NCBI RefSeq assembly: GCF_001514535.1 | Contig: NZ_BCNO01000001.1 | Coordinates: forward strand, 330,001 to 394,000 | Source: Thermodesulfovibrio aggregans | Lineage (GTDB): Bacteria; Nitrospirota; Thermodesulfovibrionia; Thermodesulfovibrionales; Thermodesulfovibrionaceae | Direction: 5' to 3' | DNA: 64,000 bases | Part shown: positions 36,259-45,640 of the stretch, piece after piece | Layout: each line of letters starts with the position of its first letter | Position numbering within the stretch: the first letter of the stretch is position 1 | Program-made: the position numbers and the translations under genes | Notes under the pieces: model-generated | Seen by the model: the letters and a program-made list of their open reading frames with translations, nothing else | Databases searched by the model: none | What the model was told of the DNA's origin: nothing

Positions 36259-37674
36259 ATGTTTAAAAAAGTTTTGATTGCAAACAGAGGAGAGATTGCA
36301 TTAAGAATAATCCGTGCCTGTAAAGAGCTCGGCATACGTACTGTTGCCATATACTGTGAACCTGATGCAACTGCAAGATATGTAAAAAAAGCCGATGAAG
36401 CCTATCTTGTAACCCCGGGTCCGCTGAGAGGTTATCTTAATATTTATGGAATAGTTGAGCTTGCAAAAAATGTTGGAGCTGATGCAATACATCCAGGATA
36501 CGGTTTTCTTGCTGAAAATCCTCAGTTTGCTGAAGCCTGTGCACAGGCTGGAATAACTTTCATTGGTCCTAATGCAAATGCAATTAGAAAAATGGGGCTT
36601 AAAGATCAGGCACGCAAGATTGCTGAAAAGCTTGGCATTCCGCTTTTACCGGGCACTCCTCCTTTAAAAGGCATTGATGAGGCAGTAGCTGCAGCCAAAG
36701 AAATTGGCTATCCTGTGATGATTAAAGCTGTTGCAGGAGGAGGTGGTAGAGGTTTAAGAATCTGCTATGATGAAGAATCCTTACGGAGACAGATACCAAT
36801 TGCCATGTCAGAGGCAAAAAAAGCCTTTGGTGATGAGAGATTTTTTATAGAAAAATACCTTGAAAGACCACATCACATAGAAATTCAAATTATGGCTGAC
36901 AGATACGGCAACATAATTCATCTCGGAGAGAGAGACTGCTCAATACAGAGAAGGCATCAAAAGTTAATAGAGATAGCTCCTTCTCTTTTGCTTACAGAAA
37001 AGGTAAGAGCTCAGATGGGTGAAGCAGCAAAGAGACTTGCCTATGAAGTTGGCTATGATAATGTAGGAACAGTTGAGTTTCTTGTTGATGAAAATCTAAA
37101 TTACTACTTCCTTGAGATGAACACAAGAATACAGGTTGAGCATACAATAACAGAGGAAATTACAGGCATTGATCTTGTTCAAAACATGATAAAGATTGCC
37201 TGTGGTGAACCTCTGAGCATAAAACAATATGAGGTAATGCTAAGTGGATATGCGATTCAGTGTAGAATTAATGCTGAAGACCCTTTAAACGACTTTCTTC
37301 CATCTACAGGAGTTGTCACTGCCTATTATTCTCCAGGAGGATTTGGAATAAGAATAGACGGACATGTTACAGAAGGTTATCATGTTCCACCATATTATGA
37401 CTCTCTCTTAGCAAAACTTGTAGCTCGTGGTCGCACATGGGAGGAAGTTGTAAGAAGAATGCACCGTGCTTTGAGTGAGTATATAATCAGAGGAGTTAAA
37501 ACAACAATCCCCTTATACATAAAAATCATGGAAGATGAAGACTTCCGTAAAGGCAACTTTAGCACAAAGTATTTAGAAGAAAAACTTCCGAGCCTTATTT
37601 ATAGTGAAGAAAAAGATCCCTTTGATCTTGCAGTGGTATTGTCTGCTGCAATTGTTGCACACAGCAGAGTTTAA
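36259..37674 (+). CDS. pycA: Pyruvate carboxylase subunit A (biotin carboxylase)
   Basis: A 471-residue biotin carboxylase: KVLIANRGEIALRIIRACKELGI at the N-terminus, HPGYGFLAENPQFAEAC, the ATP-grasp glycine loop AVAGGGGRGLRI, and FLEMNTRIQVEHTITEEITG. It carboxylates biotin on PycB using ATP and bicarbonate. The adjacent gene encodes a carboxyltransferase/biotin carrier rather than an acetyl-CoA carboxylase part, so the two-subunit pyruvate carboxylase is the better reading. A GGCGG-rich site precedes the ATG. Confidence 0.9.
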   Translation: MFKKVLIANRGEIALRIIRACKELGIRTVAIYCEPDATARYVKKADEAYLVTPGPLRGYLNIYGIVELAKNVGADAIHPGYGFLAENPQFAEACAQAGITFIGPNANAIRKMGLKDQARKIAEKLGIPLLPGTPPLKGIDEAVAAAKEIGYPVMIKAVAGGGGRGLRICYDEESLRRQIPIAMSEAKKAFGDERFFIEKYLERPHHIEIQIMADRYGNIIHLGERDCSIQRRHQKLIEIAPSLLLTEKVRAQMGEAAKRLAYEVGYDNVGTVEFLVDENLNYYFLEMNTRIQVEHTITEEITGIDLVQNMIKIACGEPLSIKQYEVMLSGYAIQCRINAEDPLNDFLPSTGVVTAYYSPGGFGIRIDGHVTEGYHVPPYYDSLLAKLVARGRTWEEVVRRMHRALSEYIIRGVKTTIPLYIKIMEDEDFRKGNFSTKYLEEKLPSLIYSEEKDPFDLAVVLSAAIVAHSRV

Positions 37675-37695
37675 ATAAATTAGTGAGGTGTAAAG

Positions 37696-39519
37696 ATGTC
37701 TAATTCACCTGTTAAAATTATGGATACAACTTTTCGAGATGCCCATCAGAGCCTTCATGCTACAAGAATGAAGCTTGAAGATATAGTCCCGATTGCCGAA
37801 AAAATGGATCAGGTAGGGTTTCATTCTCTTGAAGTATGGGGTGGTGCAACTTTTGACAGTTGCTTGAGATTTTTAAGGGAAGACCCCTGGGAAAGATTGA
37901 GAACCATAAGAACACTTGTTAAAAATACGAAACTTCAGATGCTTTTAAGAGGACAGAATCTTGTTGGATACAGACATTATCCCGATGATGTGGTTGAGAA
38001 GTTTGTGGAAAAAACAATTGAAAACGGCATAGATATTTTAAGAATTTTTGATGCTCTCAACGACTTAAGAAATATGGAAAGCTCTATAAAAGCAACACTA
38101 AAGTATGGTGGAACTGTAGAGGCAGCCTTCTGCTATACAATAGGACCCATTTACACCATAGATTACTTTGTTGAACTTGCAAAAAAGCTTAGAGACATGG
38201 GGGCTCATATAATATGCATAAAGGACATGGCAGGGCTTCTTGATCCATATACAGCCTATGAACTTATAAAAAGATTGAAAGAAGAGATAGATCTACCAAT
38301 TCATCTTCATACTCATGATACAGCAGGTATGGCAGTTGCAACTACAATCAAGGCAATTGAAGCAGGAGTTGATATAGTTGATACTTCCATCTCAACAATG
38401 GCTGGTGGAACATCTCAACCTCCGCTTGAAACAATATGTCATATACTAAAAGGAACTGAAAGAGACCCTAAATTTAATATGGAACTTCTTGATGAAATTG
38501 CCGACTACTTCTATGAAGTAAGAAAAAAGTATAAATCCCTTGAAAGTGAATACATTGGGCCAGACCCAAAAGTTATTGTTTATCAGGTTCCGGGTGGAAT
38601 GTTAAGTAATCTTGTTAATCAACTAAGAGAACAGAATGCTCTGCACAGAATGAAAGAAGTTTTAGAGGAAATTCCACGAGTAAGAGAGGACTTTGGATAT
38701 CCACCTCTGGTTACTCCTTCAAGTCAGATTGTGGGAACACAGGCAACTTTGAATGTGCTTACCGGTGAGAGATATAAAATGGTAACTACAGAAACAAAGA
38801 ATTATTTTAAAGGTCTTTATGGTAAACCACCTGCACCGGTAAATGAAGAGGTCAGAAAAAAAATACTTGGTGATGAAGAATTTATAACCTGCAGACCGGC
38901 AGATCTTCTTGAGCCTGAGTTTGAAAAAGCAAAGGCAGAACTAAAAGATAAAGCCCGTTCCGATGAAGATGTGCTCAGTTATTGTCTCTTTCCTAAAATA
39001 TATCTCGAATTTCTTGAAGCAAAGGAAAAGGGGATTAAAGAGGAGATACCGGCACCGAAAAAAGAGGAGGCTAAACCTGCTCCAAGTCTTGCTCCAACAG
39101 AGTTTATGATAAATCTATACGGTGAATCCTATCATGTAAAGGTTGGAGGCAAAGGACATAAAGTTGATGGAAAGAGACCCTATTTTCTTTATGTAAACAA
39201 TCAACTTGTTGAAGTCATAGTTGAACCATTGCAGGAGATTGTGCCAAGTGAAGAAGGCAAGGTTGAGATAAAACCAAAGGAATCTATAAGACCAAGACCA
39301 TCTGAGCCAGGTGATATATCCTCACCAATGCCAGGAACAGTTGTGAAAATTAAGGTCAAAAAAGGTGATAAAGTCAGTGCAGGAGATACTGTTGTAATAG
39401 TTGAGGCAATGAAGATGGAAAATGAGATTCACTCACCAATTGATGGTGTAGTTGAAGAAATCTACATAAAAGAGGGTGACATGGTAAATCCTGATGAAGT
39501 GATGATAAGGATAAGATAA
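37696..39519 (+). CDS. pycB: Pyruvate carboxylase subunit B (carboxyltransferase plus biotin carrier)
   Basis: 607 residues. Residues ~1-300 form the HMGL-type TIM barrel (DTTFRDAHQSLHATRM, FDALNDLRNM, LHTHDTAGMAVATTIKA), then the conserved PYC/OADA domain, a Pro/Ala/Glu-rich linker (about 450-530) and a biotinyl domain with EAMKMENE, Lys573 being the biotin site. With PycA it makes oxaloacetate from pyruvate. The same layout is found in oxaloacetate decarboxylase alpha, but no beta/gamma membrane subunits are nearby. TAATG overlap with the next gene. Confidence 0.92.
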   Translation: MSNSPVKIMDTTFRDAHQSLHATRMKLEDIVPIAEKMDQVGFHSLEVWGGATFDSCLRFLREDPWERLRTIRTLVKNTKLQMLLRGQNLVGYRHYPDDVVEKFVEKTIENGIDILRIFDALNDLRNMESSIKATLKYGGTVEAAFCYTIGPIYTIDYFVELAKKLRDMGAHIICIKDMAGLLDPYTAYELIKRLKEEIDLPIHLHTHDTAGMAVATTIKAIEAGVDIVDTSISTMAGGTSQPPLETICHILKGTERDPKFNMELLDEIADYFYEVRKKYKSLESEYIGPDPKVIVYQVPGGMLSNLVNQLREQNALHRMKEVLEEIPRVREDFGYPPLVTPSSQIVGTQATLNVLTGERYKMVTTETKNYFKGLYGKPPAPVNEEVRKKILGDEEFITCRPADLLEPEFEKAKAELKDKARSDEDVLSYCLFPKIYLEFLEAKEKGIKEEIPAPKKEEAKPAPSLAPTEFMINLYGESYHVKVGGKGHKVDGKRPYFLYVNNQLVEVIVEPLQEIVPSEEGKVEIKPKESIRPRPSEPGDISSPMPGTVVKIKVKKGDKVSAGDTVVIVEAMKMENEIHSPIDGVVEEIYIKEGDMVNPDEVMIRIR

Positions 39520-40178
39520 TGGATTTTACAGGCATTATAAGACAGATTATAATTTCAGCGCCTGCCGTATTGATTGCGATCGTGTTTCACGAGCTTGCAC
39601 ATGGCTGGGTCGCATACAAACTTGGTGACAATACGGCAAAACTATCAGGAAGACTCACTCTAAATCCCATATCTCATATTGATCCTTTTGGAACTATAAT
39701 AATGCCTTTTATGTTGCTGATACTTACAAGTGGGCAATGGGTTTTTGGTTATGCAAAGCCCGTTCCCGTAAATCCTTACAACTTCAAAAATCCCCGTGCA
39801 GGAATGGCTCTATGTGCAGCAGGAGGACCTGCGGCAAATCTTGCCGTTGCAATAGTCTGTACAATTCTAATTAAATGGCTCATTTTACCGCTTATGGGTG
39901 CTATACCTGATTTTATATTTGATCCAATTGTTTTGATTCTTAAAGCAACAATCATGATTAACATTGTTCTCGCAGCCTTTAATTTAATTCCTATTCCACC
40001 TCTTGATGGAGGAAGAATTCTAATGGGTGTGTTACCACTTAGGTATTCTCAATTGATGGAAAGAATTGAACCTTTCGGCTCTTTGATTGTTATATTAATG
40101 ATTATTACAGGCTTGACCAGTGTTTTTGTATGGCCACTGGTAAAGCTTTTTTTCAACATTCTTTCACTTTTTTATTGA
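39519..40178 (+). CDS. Site-2-protease-family membrane metalloprotease (M50B)
   Basis: 219 residues with about six membrane helices. The zinc site HELAH (residues ~26-30, in FHELAHGWVAYKLGD), the GGPAANL loop and PPLDGGRI supply the expected ligands and fold of compact M50 intramembrane proteases. The substrate is unknown. Its ATG overlaps the pycB stop by 1 nt, but function is probably unrelated to carboxylation. Its stop codon lies in the first unit of the tandem repeat ahead of trpS. Confidence 0.9.
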   Translation: MDFTGIIRQIIISAPAVLIAIVFHELAHGWVAYKLGDNTAKLSGRLTLNPISHIDPFGTIIMPFMLLILTSGQWVFGYAKPVPVNPYNFKNPRAGMALCAAGGPAANLAVAIVCTILIKWLILPLMGAIPDFIFDPIVLILKATIMINIVLAAFNLIPIPPLDGGRILMGVLPLRYSQLMERIEPFGSLIVILMIITGLTSVFVWPLVKLFFNILSLFY

Positions 40179-40250
40179 ACCTTGAACTTTGAACTTTGAA
40201 TCGCCCGCAGGGCGGTTGAACCTTGAACTTTGAATCACCCGTTAGGGTGG
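40175..40250 (+). repeat. Two tandem units, each ending in a hairpin, ahead of trpS
   Basis: Unit 1 (40175-40215) and unit 2 (40216-40250) both carry TTGAACCTTGAACTTTGAA, unit 1 with one extra CTTTGAA. Each is followed by a hairpin: CGCCC-GCA-GGGCG (40202-40214) and CACCC-GTTA-GGGTG (40236-40249). The stems differ by a paired G-C to A-T change, so pairing is kept. The block ends 4 nt before the trpS ribosome site. Confidence 0.8.
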
Positions 40251-40263
40251 AGAGGAGGCACGA

Positions 40264-41250
40264 ATGGATAGAGTATTAAGTGGAATGCAACCAAGCGGAC
40301 CACTTCATCTTGGAAATCTTATTGGAGCGCTTTCAAACTGGGTAAAGCTTCAGGACAAATATGAGTGCTACTTTTTCGTTGCAGACTGGCACGCCTTAAC
40401 CACAGGATATGGAAATCCTTCACAGATAAAAGAATACACGATTGATCTTCTTATGAACTTTATAGCTGCAGGTCTTGATCCAGAAAAATCAACAATTTTT
40501 ATTCAGTCACAGGTTCCCGAGCATGCAGAACTGCACATATTTTTAAGCATGATAACTCCTCTTGGATGGCTTGAAAGAGTTCCCACTTATAAAGAAAAAA
40601 AAGAGCAGATTAAAGATAAAGACCTTGATACCTATGGATTTCTTGGATATCCAGTGCTTCAGACAGCAGATATAATTATTTACAGGGCAAAGTATGTGCC
40701 TGTTGGGATTGATCAGATTCCCCATCTTGAGATTTCCCGTGAAATTGCAAGAAGGTTTAACTACCTTTACGGAAAAGAGTTTTTCCCTGAGCCTGAGGCT
40801 TTGCTTACAGAGTTCCCAAAAGTTCCTGGAGTAGATGGAAGAAAAATGTCAAAAAGCTATGGTAATGCAATATATTTAAGCGATGATGAGAAAACAGTTA
40901 CAGAAAAGATAAGAACAATGGTCACAGACCCGGCAAGAAAAAGAAGAACAGACAAAGGCGATCCTCAGAAATGCCCTGTATTTGACCTGCATAAAATATT
41001 TTCTACAGAAGAAGAGAGAAAAGAAGTAATAGCTGGCTGCACCCGAGCAGAAATTGGATGCATTGACTGTAAAAAAATTCTTATAAAACATGTAATAGAA
41101 ACATTGAAACCAATATGGGAAAAGAGGCAAAAGCTTATTGATAATCCATCGCTTCTTATTGATATTGCTCAGGAAGGCTCTAAGAAAGCAAAAAAAGTAG
41201 CAGGTGAAACTCTCAAAGAGATGAAGGAGGTCATAGGATGGATTTCTTAA
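40264..41250 (+). CDS. trpS: Tryptophanyl-tRNA synthetase
   Basis: A 328-residue class I synthetase with the HIGH-type motif PLHLGNLIGAL (about residues 13-23) and KMSKS in VDGRKMSKSYGNAIYL. GVDQIPHLE-like GIDQIPHLEISRE is also typical. The length matches compact bacterial TrpS. GGAGG lies 5 nt before the ATG. The 3' end overlaps the thiF/moeB-like gene by 13 nt. The two hairpin repeats upstream might influence its expression. Confidence 0.96.
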   Translation: MDRVLSGMQPSGPLHLGNLIGALSNWVKLQDKYECYFFVADWHALTTGYGNPSQIKEYTIDLLMNFIAAGLDPEKSTIFIQSQVPEHAELHIFLSMITPLGWLERVPTYKEKKEQIKDKDLDTYGFLGYPVLQTADIIIYRAKYVPVGIDQIPHLEISREIARRFNYLYGKEFFPEPEALLTEFPKVPGVDGRKMSKSYGNAIYLSDDEKTVTEKIRTMVTDPARKRRTDKGDPQKCPVFDLHKIFSTEEERKEVIAGCTRAEIGCIDCKKILIKHVIETLKPIWEKRQKLIDNPSLLIDIAQEGSKKAKKVAGETLKEMKEVIGWIS

Positions 41251-41957
41251 GATATGCCAGACAGATGCTCATAGATGGATGGGGAGAGGAAGGACAGAAA
41301 AAGTTAAAAAATTCTACAGTTTTTGTTGCTGGTGCAGGTGGTCTTGGAAGTCCTGTATCAATCTATCTTGCTGTTGCAGGAGTGGGCAGGATAATAATAT
41401 GTGACTTTGACTCAGTTGAGATAACCAATTTAAACAGACAGATACTTCACAGTCATACGAGAATTGGAATAAATAAAGCCCTTTCAGCAAAGATAACTCT
41501 TACTGCCATAAATCCCGATGTTGAAGTAATCCCAATTACTGAAAAGATTACAGAGGATAATGCCTTTGAACTTGTTGGTGATTCACAGATAATTCTGGAT
41601 TGCATGGATAATCTTGAGACAAGGTATATTCTCAATGAAGTTGCCATAAAAAAAGACATTCCACTTGTCTTTGGTGCAATTTATGGTATTCAGGGAATGA
41701 TAAGCTTTATTAAGCCACCAGAAACACCCTGTCTAAAATGTCTTTTCCCTGAAGCTCCACCAAAAGAAACTTTTCCAGTAGTTGGTGCAACACCTGGTGT
41801 GATAGGAGCACTTCAGGCATTGGAAGCAATAAAATACATTGTTGGCATTGGCAAACTCTTTAAAAACAAGCTTTTTGTATGGGATGGCATGAGCGGGGAC
41901 TTCAAAACCTTTAAAGCACAAAAGGACCCCGCATGCCCTGTCTGTGGTAAAATTTAA
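41238..41957 (+). CDS. ThiF/MoeB-family adenylyltransferase (E1-like)
   Basis: 239 residues. The N-terminal Rossmann part has GAGGLGSPVSIYLA, the Arg of NLNRQILH, and IILDCMDNLETR. Two zinc-binding pairs, CLKC and CPVC, frame the C-terminal half. Enzymes of this family adenylate the C-terminal glycine of ThiS, MoaD or similar sulfur carriers. No carrier gene is adjacent, so ThiF versus MoeB cannot be decided; the mog/MOSC genes at 16.5 kb show molybdenum cofactor synthesis in the organism. Overlaps trpS by 13 nt. Confidence 0.88.
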   Translation: MDFLRYARQMLIDGWGEEGQKKLKNSTVFVAGAGGLGSPVSIYLAVAGVGRIIICDFDSVEITNLNRQILHSHTRIGINKALSAKITLTAINPDVEVIPITEKITEDNAFELVGDSQIILDCMDNLETRYILNEVAIKKDIPLVFGAIYGIQGMISFIKPPETPCLKCLFPEAPPKETFPVVGATPGVIGALQALEAIKYIVGIGKLFKNKLFVWDGMSGDFKTFKAQKDPACPVCGKI

Positions 41958-41960
41958 ATC

Positions 41961-42413
41961 ATGGAATATGTTAACGATTTCATGTATTTTATAATAAAGC
42001 CTCTCGAGGATGGCAAGCACATTTATTGCTCTGGTGTGAACCTAACAAAGTTTTCACCAATTACAAAGGGAAGACACAGGCTGGGACAGAACCCTGCTGT
42101 AAAGGGACTTCAAACCTTAAACAACGACATAAGGGCAATCATAATTGAAAACGGAGCTTCACCTGAGACAGTTAAAAATCTCCTTTGCCAGCATGTAAAA
42201 CCTATAAATGAAGACCTGTGGTATACTGAGTCTTTTTTAATTCACAACTATACAGAATCTCTGGGAGAAAAAATAAAAAAGTTTGCTCCCTCTGAGTTGA
42301 TAACAAAAATGTTCAGAGCTATGCTTATAAATGAGTCTGTCCCTAAGGGTCTTTCAGAGATAGAATTTCAGCAATATCTTTACGATTTATCCCTTAAACT
42401 TTCTAATATCTAA
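41961..42413 (+). CDS. Protein of unknown function (150 residues)
   Basis: I do not recognise this protein. It has mixed alpha/beta character, no signal peptide, no membrane helix and two isolated cysteines (YCSGVNL and LLCQHVK). A distinctive segment is HRLGQNPAVKGLQTLNNDIRAII. The ATG comes 3 nt after the ThiF/MoeB-like stop and has no clear ribosome site; TAAAAT sits 7 nt upstream. It lies between an E1-like enzyme and bioA in one operon, so a role in cofactor synthesis is possible but not shown. Confidence 0.7.
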   Translation: MEYVNDFMYFIIKPLEDGKHIYCSGVNLTKFSPITKGRHRLGQNPAVKGLQTLNNDIRAIIIENGASPETVKNLLCQHVKPINEDLWYTESFLIHNYTESLGEKIKKFAPSELITKMFRAMLINESVPKGLSEIEFQQYLYDLSLKLSNI

Positions 42414-42430
42414 ACTATTCCGGAGGCACT

Positions 42431-43792
42431 ATGGATAAAAAAACTCTAATTGAGTGGGACAAAAAATACATCTGGCATCCATTTACACAGATGAAATACT
42501 GGCTCAGTGATGAGCCTACTATATTCATTGAAGGCAGAGACTGCTTTTTAAAGGATGTTGATGGAAAATGGTATCTTGATGGAGTATCATCTCTATGGGT
42601 AAATATTCATGGACACAGAAGACCTGAAATAGATGAGGCAGTAAAAGCACAGATAGATAAACTTGCCCACTCCACATTGCTTGGTGCATGTAATGAGCCA
42701 AGTATTTTGCTTGCTAAAAGGCTTGCTCAACTGCTTGCCACAAAACTTCCATGGGGTAAACCCCTTACAAAGATATTTTACTCTGACAATGGCTCAACAG
42801 CAGTTGAGATTGCCATGAAGATTGCTTATCAATACTGGGTAAATCAGGGGATAAAAGATAAAGATACATTCGTTAGCCTTCGTGAAGGCTATCATGGAGA
42901 CACAATAGGAGCAGTAAGTGTTGGAGGAGTTGAACTTTTCCATGAGGTTTATAAGCCCCTATTGAACAAATCCATTCAGGCTCCTGCACCTTATTGCTAT
43001 CGTTGTGAGCTGAAACTCAGTTATCCATCATGCGGACTGGCATGTCTCGGTGAGATGGAAAAAATAATCAAACAAAATCATGAAAAAATTATCGCCGTAA
43101 TAGTTGAACCTCTTGTTCAATGCGCTGGTGGCATAATTGTATGGCCAGAGGGTTATCTCAAGGGATTAAGAAAACTTTGCAATGAATACAATATTCTGCT
43201 AATTGCCGATGAGGTAGCAACAGGTTTTGGAAGAACAGGCAGAATGTTTGCCTGTGAACACGAAGAGGTTACTCCTGATATTATATGTTTAAGCAAAGGA
43301 ATAACGAATGGTTATATGCCACTTGCGGTTACTGCAGTTAATGAAGAAATTTTCAATGCCTTTTTAGGCGAACTTGAAGAAAGAAAAACCTTTTATCACG
43401 GTCATTCCTATACGGGAAATCCTTTAGCCTGTGCAGCAGCTGTGGCAAATCTTGAAATATTTGAAAAGGATAAAACCATAGAAACCCTGCCACCAAAAAT
43501 TGAACTGTTAAAGAGAAAGCTTTTAGAGATAGCAGAACTTCCCCATGCAGGAGATGTAAGACAAAAAGGAATGATTGCAGGAATAGAACTTGTAAAAGAT
43601 AAAAAAACAAAAGAACCTTTTCCATATAATGAGCAGACAGGCTGGAAAGTTGTAAGAGCAGCAAGAAAACACGGTGTCTGGCTAAGACCACTCGGCGATG
43701 TTATTGTAATTATGCCACCGCTTGTTGTTTCAGAGAAAAATCTGGAAAGATTGCTTGATGTAATCAAAGATTGTATAATAGGGTTATCTTAA
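42431..43792 (+). CDS. bioA: Adenosylmethionine-8-amino-7-oxononanoate aminotransferase
   Basis: BioA makes 7,8-diaminopelargonate in biotin synthesis, using SAM as amino donor. The 453-residue class III PLP aminotransferase begins IWHPFTQMKYW, a BioA hallmark, and has DGVSSLWVNIHGH, SLREGYHGDTIGA, ADEVATGFGRTG and the PLP lysine in CLSKGITNGYMPL. GGAGG precedes the ATG. Biotin is needed by PycB encoded upstream; other bio genes are outside the window. Confidence 0.95.
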   Translation: MDKKTLIEWDKKYIWHPFTQMKYWLSDEPTIFIEGRDCFLKDVDGKWYLDGVSSLWVNIHGHRRPEIDEAVKAQIDKLAHSTLLGACNEPSILLAKRLAQLLATKLPWGKPLTKIFYSDNGSTAVEIAMKIAYQYWVNQGIKDKDTFVSLREGYHGDTIGAVSVGGVELFHEVYKPLLNKSIQAPAPYCYRCELKLSYPSCGLACLGEMEKIIKQNHEKIIAVIVEPLVQCAGGIIVWPEGYLKGLRKLCNEYNILLIADEVATGFGRTGRMFACEHEEVTPDIICLSKGITNGYMPLAVTAVNEEIFNAFLGELEERKTFYHGHSYTGNPLACAAAVANLEIFEKDKTIETLPPKIELLKRKLLEIAELPHAGDVRQKGMIAGIELVKDKKTKEPFPYNEQTGWKVVRAARKHGVWLRPLGDVIVIMPPLVVSEKNLERLLDVIKDCIIGLS

Positions 43793-43809
43793 AATGTAGG
43801 AGGTTAAAA

Positions 43810-44790
43810 ATGTGGAGATTATTTTTAGCAGTATCTTTAATATTTGCCATTGCCTGTACAGAGCAGGTAAAAACAGATATTGCAGGAGTTGGAGAAACCT
43901 TACCCACAGCTCCTTCAGCAATTGCATGGGATGGTAAAAATCTTATAGTTGCAAAGGAAGGCATAATCGCTTTTTTAGACAACATAGATACAGCTACTGC
44001 TGGCTCTTTCATAGGATATGAAGGTCATTATTTTCTCAATAACTATCCAATAACAATAACCTCAAAAGACAATCCAGTCTATATAACAGGAGTTGCATGG
44101 CAAAAAACCTCGGGAAATACGGGATTTATTTGGGTTGCTGATGCTGCGAATAAAAGACTTTTAAAGGTTACTCCACAGGGTGAAGTTGTAAGAAAACTTT
44201 CTCTTACTTCAATCTATCCTGAAGATATGACTTTTGATGGACAGTATCTATGGATTGCCGACTCCAAAAGAGGAAAACTATTTAAAATAACCACAGAAGA
44301 TGGTTCAATAATTGAAGAATATCTATCACCAGTCAACTATCCTTCTGCCATAACATGGGATGGAAAGTATTTGATAGTTGCTGGAGTTAAAGAGCATGCT
44401 GTTCCATCAGATTCATCGGATAATGTAAAAATAGTCAGGTTTGATACATCTTCAGGAAGAGTTGTTGAGGATATACCAAATTCTCGCTATATCTCCTATC
44501 CAGCAGGAATGGTATGGGTTGATGGAAAGTTATGGATTTCTGATAGAAATTCTGGTTACATTGTAAAAATTAGTGATTGGGGTACACCTTCCTCGGATGA
44601 GAAAAACTATAAACTTGCAAAAAAATCACCTGCTACTAAGAAGATTGAGGCAAAAGAAGAGAAAAAAGAGACTGAAAAAGACATAGAAGAGGCAAAACGT
44701 GCTGCAGAAGAAGCAAAACGTGCTGCAGAAGAGGCAAAGCGTGCTGCTGAGGCTGCTAAAAAAGCTTTTGAACTTCAACAGAAAAAATGA
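43810..44790 (+). CDS. Lipoprotein with beta-propeller-like domain and heptad tail
   Basis: About 326 residues. The N-terminus is a lipoprotein signal (MWRLFLAVSLIFAIAC), with the lipobox cysteine at residue 16. The body has repeated units such as AIAWDGKNLIVA, FIWVADAANKRLLKV, YLWIADSKRGKLFKI and AITWDGKYLIVA, as in NHL/YncE-like propellers. The C-terminus is a charged coiled coil with three near-identical EEAKRAA heptads encoded by a 21-bp tandem repeat. ATG 43810 has a GGAGG site; an upstream in-frame ATG lies inside bioA. Role unknown, periplasmic. Confidence 0.8.
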   Translation: MWRLFLAVSLIFAIACTEQVKTDIAGVGETLPTAPSAIAWDGKNLIVAKEGIIAFLDNIDTATAGSFIGYEGHYFLNNYPITITSKDNPVYITGVAWQKTSGNTGFIWVADAANKRLLKVTPQGEVVRKLSLTSIYPEDMTFDGQYLWIADSKRGKLFKITTEDGSIIEEYLSPVNYPSAITWDGKYLIVAGVKEHAVPSDSSDNVKIVRFDTSSGRVVEDIPNSRYISYPAGMVWVDGKLWISDRNSGYIVKISDWGTPSSDEKNYKLAKKSPATKKIEAKEEKKETEKDIEEAKRAAEEAKRAAEEAKRAAEAAKKAFELQQKK

Positions 44791-45602
44791 TGTTTTCCAT
44801 TGGAGACATAGCGATTGAAAAAAACAGACTTTTCCTGATAGCAGGACCCTGCGTTATAGAGTCTGAAGAGGTAGTATTCAAAACTGCTGAAACATTAAAA
44901 GAAATTACTCAAGAGTTGAAAATTCCATTTATATTCAAATCTTCCTATGATAAGGCAAATCGTTCATCAATTAATTCTTACAGAGGTCCTGGAATAAAAA
45001 AAGGACTCGAAATTCTTAATAAAGTGAGAGAGACTTTTAAAATCCCTGTCTTGAGTGATGTTCACTCTGTAGAAGAGATAAAGATTGCAGGAGAAGTTCT
45101 TGATGTAATCCAGATTCCAGCTTTTTTATGCAGACAAACAGACCTTGTTGTTGAAGCAGGGAAAACAAGAAAGCCTGTGAATGTTAAGAAAGGTCAGTTT
45201 CTTGCACCATGGGATGTGAAAAACATAGTTGAAAAAATTAAATCAACAGGAAACGAAAAAATAATTATTACAGAGAGAGGAACAAGCTTTGGCTATAATA
45301 ATCTTGTTGTTGATTTTAGAAGTTTTCCTATAATTCGTTCAATGGGTGTTCCTGTGGTTTTTGATGCAACTCATTCTGTTCAACTGCCTGGAGGGGCTGG
45401 AACATGCTCATCAGGACAGAGAGAATTTGTTCCCTATTTAAGCAGAGCAGCTGTTGCCTGCGGTGTTGATGGATTGTTTTTTGAGGTTCATCCTGATCCT
45501 GACAGAGCTCTGTGCGATGGTTCTAATATGTTTCCTGTTAAGGACTTCAAAAATTTACTTGAAACTCTCATTGAGATTCATAACACAGTAAAAAAGTTTT
45601 AA
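44787..45602 (+). CDS. kdsA: 3-deoxy-8-phosphooctulonate synthase
   Basis: KdsA condenses PEP and arabinose 5-phosphate to Kdo8P for lipopolysaccharide. The 271-residue protein has GPCVIES with Cys22, the metal ligand of the metal-dependent (Aquifex-type) class, and also KSSYDKANRSS, IQIPAFLCRQTDL and FDATHSVQLPGG. Its ATG overlaps the lipoprotein stop (ATGA). It agrees with an outer membrane and with the lptF/lptG genes at the window's end. Confidence 0.95.
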   Translation: MMFSIGDIAIEKNRLFLIAGPCVIESEEVVFKTAETLKEITQELKIPFIFKSSYDKANRSSINSYRGPGIKKGLEILNKVRETFKIPVLSDVHSVEEIKIAGEVLDVIQIPAFLCRQTDLVVEAGKTRKPVNVKKGQFLAPWDVKNIVEKIKSTGNEKIIITERGTSFGYNNLVVDFRSFPIIRSMGVPVVFDATHSVQLPGGAGTCSSGQREFVPYLSRAAVACGVDGLFFEVHPDPDRALCDGSNMFPVKDFKNLLETLIEIHNTVKKF

Positions 45603-45622
45603 TACAGGCTTTTATTCAAATC

Positions 45623-45631
45623 TGCTATAAT
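45623..45631 (+). promoter_or_regulatory. Extended -10 box before aroA
   Basis: TGCTATAAT, 9 nt before the aroA ATG at 45641, with no ribosome site between. It fits a promoter giving a leaderless or near-leaderless aroA message. Confidence 0.6.
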
Positions 45632-45640
45632 AACATATTT

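Noticed and set aside
36259..39519. Oxaloacetate decarboxylase sodium pump
   Set aside because: The alpha-like subunit is present, but the beta and gamma membrane subunits are absent and a biotin carboxylase is adjacent, so pyruvate carboxylase fits better.
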